Positions 60,202-64,000 of a stretch of 64,000 nt of DNA are shown here, one piece after another. How positions within the stretch are numbered: position 1 is the first letter of the stretch; every line of letters begins with the position of its first letter. Under the pieces are notes generated by a model that ran no database searches, was not told the origin of the DNA, and worked only from the letters and a program-made list of their open reading frames with translations. The stretch lies in the NCBI GenBank assembly GCA_036389135.1, contig DASVQP010000027.1, forward strand, positions 1 through 64,000, given 5' to 3'. This DNA is from Longimicrobium sp. Lineage in GTDB: Bacteria; Gemmatimonadota; Gemmatimonadetes; Longimicrobiales; Longimicrobiaceae. A program made the position numbers and the translations under genes.

Positions 60202-61419
60202 ATGATGCACATCTCTCCACTCCGGAAGCTCATTGTTGTGGCTATCACCGCATCTGGAATGCTCGGGTGCCGGAACCCCGCAGAACCCGGAACGGTGGAT
60301 GAGCCCCTCGTTGCAATTTCGGCCGGGGGCCAGACGAGTTGTGCGGTCAGTGCTTCTGGCGTTGCACTCTGCTGGGGGCGCGGTACAGACGGGCAGCTGG
60401 GTAACGGTGCCAGCGTCAACAGTTCTATCCCCGTTCTGGTTCAAGGTGGACGGAAGTTCAAGTCAATTGAGGTGGGTTTTTATCATACATGCGCGCTGAC
60501 AGCGGCGGGCGAGGCATACTGCTGGGGCGCGACCGGACCGCTCCAGAATTCTGGTCAATTAGGCATCGGAAGCACCACTCGTGGAGCCGACCACCCCGTC
60601 CGCGTTGAGACCGGAGTTCGGTTCATATCGCTCGCTGCAGGTCAGGTGCACACGTGCGGCTTGACCATGGAAGGTGCGGTGCACTGCTGGGGGGACAATC
60701 GGTGGGGGCAGCTTGGTGACGGCACCACCTCCAGTCGCACGACTCCGGTGCGCACCACTGGCAATCACCGGTTCATAGATCTTGCGGCCGGGGATGCGCA
60801 TACCTGCGGAGTCACCGATGAGGGACGCGTACTCTGCTGGGGTGACAATTTTTCCTACGCAGTGACTGGCGGCGCACACACCCCAGATGTTTGTGCGGAC
60901 GGATACGATCTTCGCTGTACCCTGCTTCCCTCTTCCGTAGCAGTCCTGGAGCCTGTGCAGCATGTGCGCGCTGGCGGCGAGACGTGCGCTACGACTGCTT
61001 CCAGCGTCACCTATTGCTGGGGAGGCAATATCCAAACCGTGAGACCTGTCCGTCGAACGAGTACCGGTTTGTCCCAGGTAGCGGTCGGCACAGGGCACGG
61101 CTGCGGACTCGATTCAGACGCAAGGGTCAACTGTTGGGGCGCGCACAGACTGGGTCAACTCGGCAGCGGCTCCGCGCCGGACGACTACTCCGAGACGCCA
61201 GTCGTCGTCGCAAGCGCCTTGCGGTTCAGCGATGTGAGCCTCGGTATGTTCCACACCTGCGGCCTCACCGCGGACGGCGCAGCGTACTGCTGGGGGGCTA
61301 ACCGTGAAGGCCAGCTCGGCATCGGAAACGACACTGGCCCGGCACTGTGCGGGCTTACTCATCCATGCAGCACCGTTCCGGTCCCGGTCCGGGCCCGAAA
61401 GGCTCAAGTCGGTTCATAG
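60202..61419 (+). CDS. RCC1-repeat beta-propeller lipoprotein
   Basis: 405 residues from the ATG at 60202 (another ATG at 60205). The signal ends in a lipobox (GMLGC). Seven repeats of the RCC1 type follow, each with a Cys pair: C-A-L-T...Y-C-W-G in forms such as HTCALTAAGEAYCWG and HTCGLTADGAAYCWG. Each blade also has GQLGNG/GQLGDG. The propeller lies outside the cytoplasm; each Cys pair could be a disulfide. Partner unknown. Codon use is less GC-rich than the mla genes. Confidence 0.87.
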   Translation: MMHISPLRKLIVVAITASGMLGCRNPAEPGTVDEPLVAISAGGQTSCAVSASGVALCWGRGTDGQLGNGASVNSSIPVLVQGGRKFKSIEVGFYHTCALTAAGEAYCWGATGPLQNSGQLGIGSTTRGADHPVRVETGVRFISLAAGQVHTCGLTMEGAVHCWGDNRWGQLGDGTTSSRTTPVRTTGNHRFIDLAAGDAHTCGVTDEGRVLCWGDNFSYAVTGGAHTPDVCADGYDLRCTLLPSSVAVLEPVQHVRAGGETCATTASSVTYCWGGNIQTVRPVRRTSTGLSQVAVGTGHGCGLDSDARVNCWGAHRLGQLGSGSAPDDYSETPVVVASALRFSDVSLGMFHTCGLTADGAAYCWGANREGQLGIGNDTGPALCGLTHPCSTVPVPVRARKAQVGS

Positions 61420-61629
61420 GTTCCTTTTGTATCAGGAGCCGGCCTGCGCTTGATTCCCTCATACCTACCGCACCCACACTAATTGCCCTTGCCGTCGCCT
61501 TGAACGTCGAGGCTTATCTCGGCCGGCTTCGGGGGAATGCGTGGGACCCTCCACACGCAGACAGTTGAAGAGACGCACCGGGCAGCCGAATCCCGACTGC
61601 CGCTATTTTCCCAAAATCCACCTCATTTT

Positions 61630-61729
61630 ATGCTCCTCAGACGACTTGTCGCGGCAGCAGGACTCTTAGGCTCTGGCTGCGTGTGACGACCCGACCGGAC
61701 TTAGCAAATCAACGAAACCCAAAGCCGGG
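61630..61729 (+). other. Lipoprotein signal cut off from the peptidase by a frameshift
   Basis: ATG at 61630 reads MLLRRLVAAAGLL, a good signal start, but that frame stops at 61684-61686. If one G at 61669-61670 is removed it continues ALAACDDPTGLSKS with a perfect lipobox LAAC and joins the frame of the S8 gene. So the true start is probably here, and one extra base breaks it. Confidence 0.72.
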
Positions 61730-63361
61730 ATGAGCCCTGCGACCATCCAGGGTGTTCCGGTACGCGACAATCGCTGGATGACCATCAGCGATACTGACCT
61801 GTGGACGTACATCACCGAGCACGATACGACCGTGATGGTGGGTGTGAAAGCGCCCGGCACAGCGCGTGGAATGTACCGCGCTCAGCGGCTCGTTTCTGAT
61901 GCGGTATGGCAGAGGGCGGTTCAGACCTTGACGACTGCCCACGGTGGAACTGTCCTCAACGTCGACGAGGTGATTCCAGCAGTCCTCATTCAGGTCTCAA
62001 GTGTTGAGCAGCTGCGCAAGCTACGCGCGCATCCATTCATCGACTACATAGAGCCCGCCGTTCTCAATTCGGCCGACCCGATCGCCGCGCCCGCTGCACC
62101 CGCCTTCCAACTCGGGCTCCGCCCGAGTGAAAAGCGGCTGAGCTCTAGCAGTAGCAGCAGTTCGGGGGGTGACCCGAACTACGGTGCATACTATCTTAAT
62201 GGGGATAGTGTCCCGTGGATTTTCAACAAGATGGAGATCGATCAGGCGTGGAGACGGAGCACAGGTGCGGGTGTAGTTATCGGGCTGATCGACTCTGGGA
62301 TCGACATTTGGCAATATGGGCACCAGCTGTCCAACTTTGCAGCCAAGAGGGTTAACCCTTCGGAGCCCCTCCAAGATACGTTTGGGCACGGCACCCACCA
62401 AGCCGGGGTTCTTGCGGCAAAGCGCGATGGGTATCACGTGGTAGGTGTGGCATACGGATCGAGCCCGTTGAGCATCAAGCACAGCGACTTCTACCTGGAC
62501 GTTAGCACCTGGCGTGTCGCGGCCGCGCTTGATACCGCGGTGAAGTACAACGCGAAAGTGGTTCAGATGGCATTCCGCTGCGAAGACGAGAGTAACGCGG
62601 TGTCGGATCGGCTGAGCCTCTACTACTGGTCCCCCTCATATGACGTGCTGTTTACCGCCGCGGTGGGTAGCGCCGGATGGTGGGGTCAGCTTGTTGAAGG
62701 AGCGATGTTTCCGGCAGTCCACCCGGACGTGATCGCGGTTTCTGCGATTGACTTCTACACCGATACTCGGTACTCCGGGAGCCACCATAGCGACAAGGTG
62801 GAACTCTCTGCTTACCACGGGCAACCCACCGTCGGGGCCATCGGGCTGGGTGAGCCGGAATGGACGACGAGTGCAAACAGCTCGAACGCATCTACTATCG
62901 TGGCAGGCGTCGCGGCGCTCGTGAGGTCCAAGTACCCTTCGATGCGCAATTACGAGGTTCGTCAGCGGCTTATAAGTACTGCCCGTGATATCGGCCCCAC
63001 CGGCCGGGACCCGGACTCGGGGTACGGCCTCGTGATGGCGATGCGCGCTGTCGGGGGGATGTGGAATGCTGAGATTCTCGGCAACACTGTGAGTGGGGGT
63101 GGCTACAACGAGCCGGAAACGATGGATCTAACCGCAAACCCGCTCGGTGGGGAGGGTCCGTACTCATACCGCTGGCTCGGGCTGTTCAACGGAGTCACTG
63201 CCCGGACGATCCGCGTTACGGTTAGCCAGGGCGATCCGACCCACCACTACTCTGTTGAGGTGACGGATCACTCAGACGGATCCACCAAGATCGCGAGCGT
63301 TGCCATCAACCCGCCTCCAGGTAATACAACGTGCAACGATCCAACGGTGCTCGTCTGCTGA
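61730..63361 (+). CDS. Subtilisin-like (S8) serine peptidase, N-terminus broken
   Basis: 543 residues in the intact frame; in the ancestral form about 34 more would precede it. A pro-domain (RKLRAHPFIDYIEPAVLNS) and a Ser linker (eight Ser near 138-145) lead to the catalytic domain: Asp188 in GLIDSGID, His220 in FGHGTHQAG, Ser385 in NSSNASTIVAG. The usual oxyanion Asn of A-A-A-G-N is replaced (AAVGSAG), and the Pro of G-T-S-M-A-x-P is missing. It may be weak or inactive. A C-terminal beta domain follows. Confidence 0.83.
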   Translation: MSPATIQGVPVRDNRWMTISDTDLWTYITEHDTTVMVGVKAPGTARGMYRAQRLVSDAVWQRAVQTLTTAHGGTVLNVDEVIPAVLIQVSSVEQLRKLRAHPFIDYIEPAVLNSADPIAAPAAPAFQLGLRPSEKRLSSSSSSSSGGDPNYGAYYLNGDSVPWIFNKMEIDQAWRRSTGAGVVIGLIDSGIDIWQYGHQLSNFAAKRVNPSEPLQDTFGHGTHQAGVLAAKRDGYHVVGVAYGSSPLSIKHSDFYLDVSTWRVAAALDTAVKYNAKVVQMAFRCEDESNAVSDRLSLYYWSPSYDVLFTAAVGSAGWWGQLVEGAMFPAVHPDVIAVSAIDFYTDTRYSGSHHSDKVELSAYHGQPTVGAIGLGEPEWTTSANSSNASTIVAGVAALVRSKYPSMRNYEVRQRLISTARDIGPTGRDPDSGYGLVMAMRAVGGMWNAEILGNTVSGGGYNEPETMDLTANPLGGEGPYSYRWLGLFNGVTARTIRVTVSQGDPTHHYSVEVTDHSDGSTKIASVAINPPPGNTTCNDPTVLVC

Positions 63362-63816
63362 TAGCATTACTTCTTCGGACCGCGGCTCCGACTTTGGCGA
63401 TCCTTGGAGCATCGACCTCCATGGCAGCGCAGTCCTCCGTTAGAGAAGTTTCGCTGGGAATGGGGAGCCGGGGCGTGTTCTCCCTCCCGGTGGAGAACGA
63501 CACCGCGACACCGGTGTCCGTGGGAGCCGCATCGCTCGGGCTCCGGCGGCAAGCCTCGCTCAGCTCAACCCGCGCTCATTACTTACAGGAAGGGGAGCTC
63601 GCGAGAAAGGGCACACGCATTCGTGGCAGGACCGCGGGGGCGCTGATCGGAGCAGTTGTATTCGGGGCCGTAGGGCTCGCGGGCGGCTACGCGATCGATA
63701 ATGCCGAGCGGAGTCAAGGAACGAGAATCGGATCTGCGACTCTCGGTGGTGCCGCAGGAGGAGTTCTCATTGGAGCAGTGCTCGGTGGCGCCGTAGGCTG
63801 GCTGTTGGAACGCTAG
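63331..63816 (+). CDS. Secreted glycine-zipper protein
   Basis: 161 residues from a GTG at 63331, overlapping the peptidase 3' end by 31 bp. Signal-like start ARLLIALLLRTAAPTLAILG. The last 60 residues are two Gly-rich hydrophobic stretches (TAGALIGAVVFGAVGLAGGY and GGAAGGVLIGAVLGGAVGWL) around a charged loop, the pattern of membrane hairpins with glycine zippers. No family is recognised. The middle (YLQEGELARKGTRIRG) is charged. It is probably made together with the peptidase. Confidence 0.65.
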   Translation: MQRSNGARLLIALLLRTAAPTLAILGASTSMAAQSSVREVSLGMGSRGVFSLPVENDTATPVSVGAASLGLRRQASLSSTRAHYLQEGELARKGTRIRGRTAGALIGAVVFGAVGLAGGYAIDNAERSQGTRIGSATLGGAAGGVLIGAVLGGAVGWLLER

Positions 63817-64000
63817 GGCGGGTCCGCAGCGGTGCGCCGGTGCAGGTGGGTTTCTTGTTCGGCGCTGCTCTTTCAGCTTCGAGGTCGGACGCCGGTTCTG
63901 CGAGTGAGCGTGATGGGAGCTTGGACCGCCCCATTCTGCGCACCCGCGGAGCCGGCGTCCGTCTTCTTCTACTTACCTCCGCTGTATCGACGCATCCCCC
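63817..64000. other. Window end, no gene seen
   Basis: It holds a 10-bp inverted repeat, CGGACGCCGG near 63887 and CCGGCGTCCG near 63953, about 55 bp apart. No frame here is convincing. Confidence 0.4.

Noticed and set aside
59516-60205. 229-residue frame before the RCC1 gene
   Set aside because: It consists of translated repeats C and D and a hairpin; no signal, domain or ribosome-binding site.
62138-62166. Serine codon run as a phase-variable tract
   Set aside because: The codons are mixed (AGC, AGT, TCT), so slippage is unlikely. It reads as a flexible linker between pro-domain and catalytic domain.

Overview
The window is GC-rich chromosomal DNA from a diderm (Gram-negative type) bacterium. 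The envelope genes show this: an outer-membrane efflux trio, an MlaE/MlaF/MlaD lipid-transport set, many lipoproteins with lipoboxes and secreted peptidases. Several traits together recall Gemmatimonadota (Longimicrobium-like): very high GC, paired secreted M16 peptidases, short CarboxypepD_reg-type proteins, RCC1-repeat lipoproteins, and intergenic repeats of the form CTCTGTGTCTCTGTGTGAG. That placement is inference, because no rRNA or other marker gene is present. I saw no rRNA, tRNA, CRISPR array or phage.

Layout. 0-10 kb is accessory-like. It holds an IS701-like element inserted inside an intergenic repeat, a run of four overlapping small genes ending in a ribbon-helix-helix (RHH) plus PD-(D/E)XK nuclease pair, a penicillin-acylase-type lipoprotein, several small enzymes and secreted proteins, a 28-aa cysteine-rich metallothionein-like peptide, and a higBA toxin-antitoxin operon with its palindromic operator. 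10-25 kb carries an MFS/ABC exporter operon, an Old Yellow Enzyme, an Rrf2 regulator, a cupin, a methyltransferase, an M28 peptidase, an orphan HicB, an ATP-grasp/luciferase-like monooxygenase pair, and a four-gene operon (endonuclease IV, CAP protein, small unknown, YhcH) joined by ATGA overlaps. 25-38 kb has a DUF559 nuclease, an active/inactive M16 pair, an L,D-transpeptidase, a DUF72 protein, an HD/metallo-beta-lactamase-fold pair, DUF3616, DUF445 and Yip1 genes, and several strong hairpin terminators.

38-43 kb encodes an AttEFGH-like ABC system in which the FtsX-type permease looks split and its N-terminal part is fused to the CrtC/AttH-like lipocalin protein. A 971-aa PAS/GAF histidine kinase follows. 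At 46-49.6 kb lies the most unusual locus: two adjacent P-loop ATPases, each with a winged helix, the second with a long TPR tail of clearly lower GC, behind a palindromic operator. I propose it as a mobile sensing or defence-type cassette of unknown function. Divergent from it is a GbsR/MarR regulator with its own operator, reading into a TolC-AcrA-AcrB-type efflux operon whose pump carries an extra membrane insertion. MlaE-F-D follows. The right end (60-64 kb) has an RCC1-repeat lipoprotein, a subtilisin-like peptidase whose lipoprotein signal is cut off by a one-base frameshift, and a glycine-zipper protein.

Genes are packed in short operons, often with ATGA overlaps. Intergenic space is dominated by at least five dispersed hairpin-forming repeat families (called A to E here).
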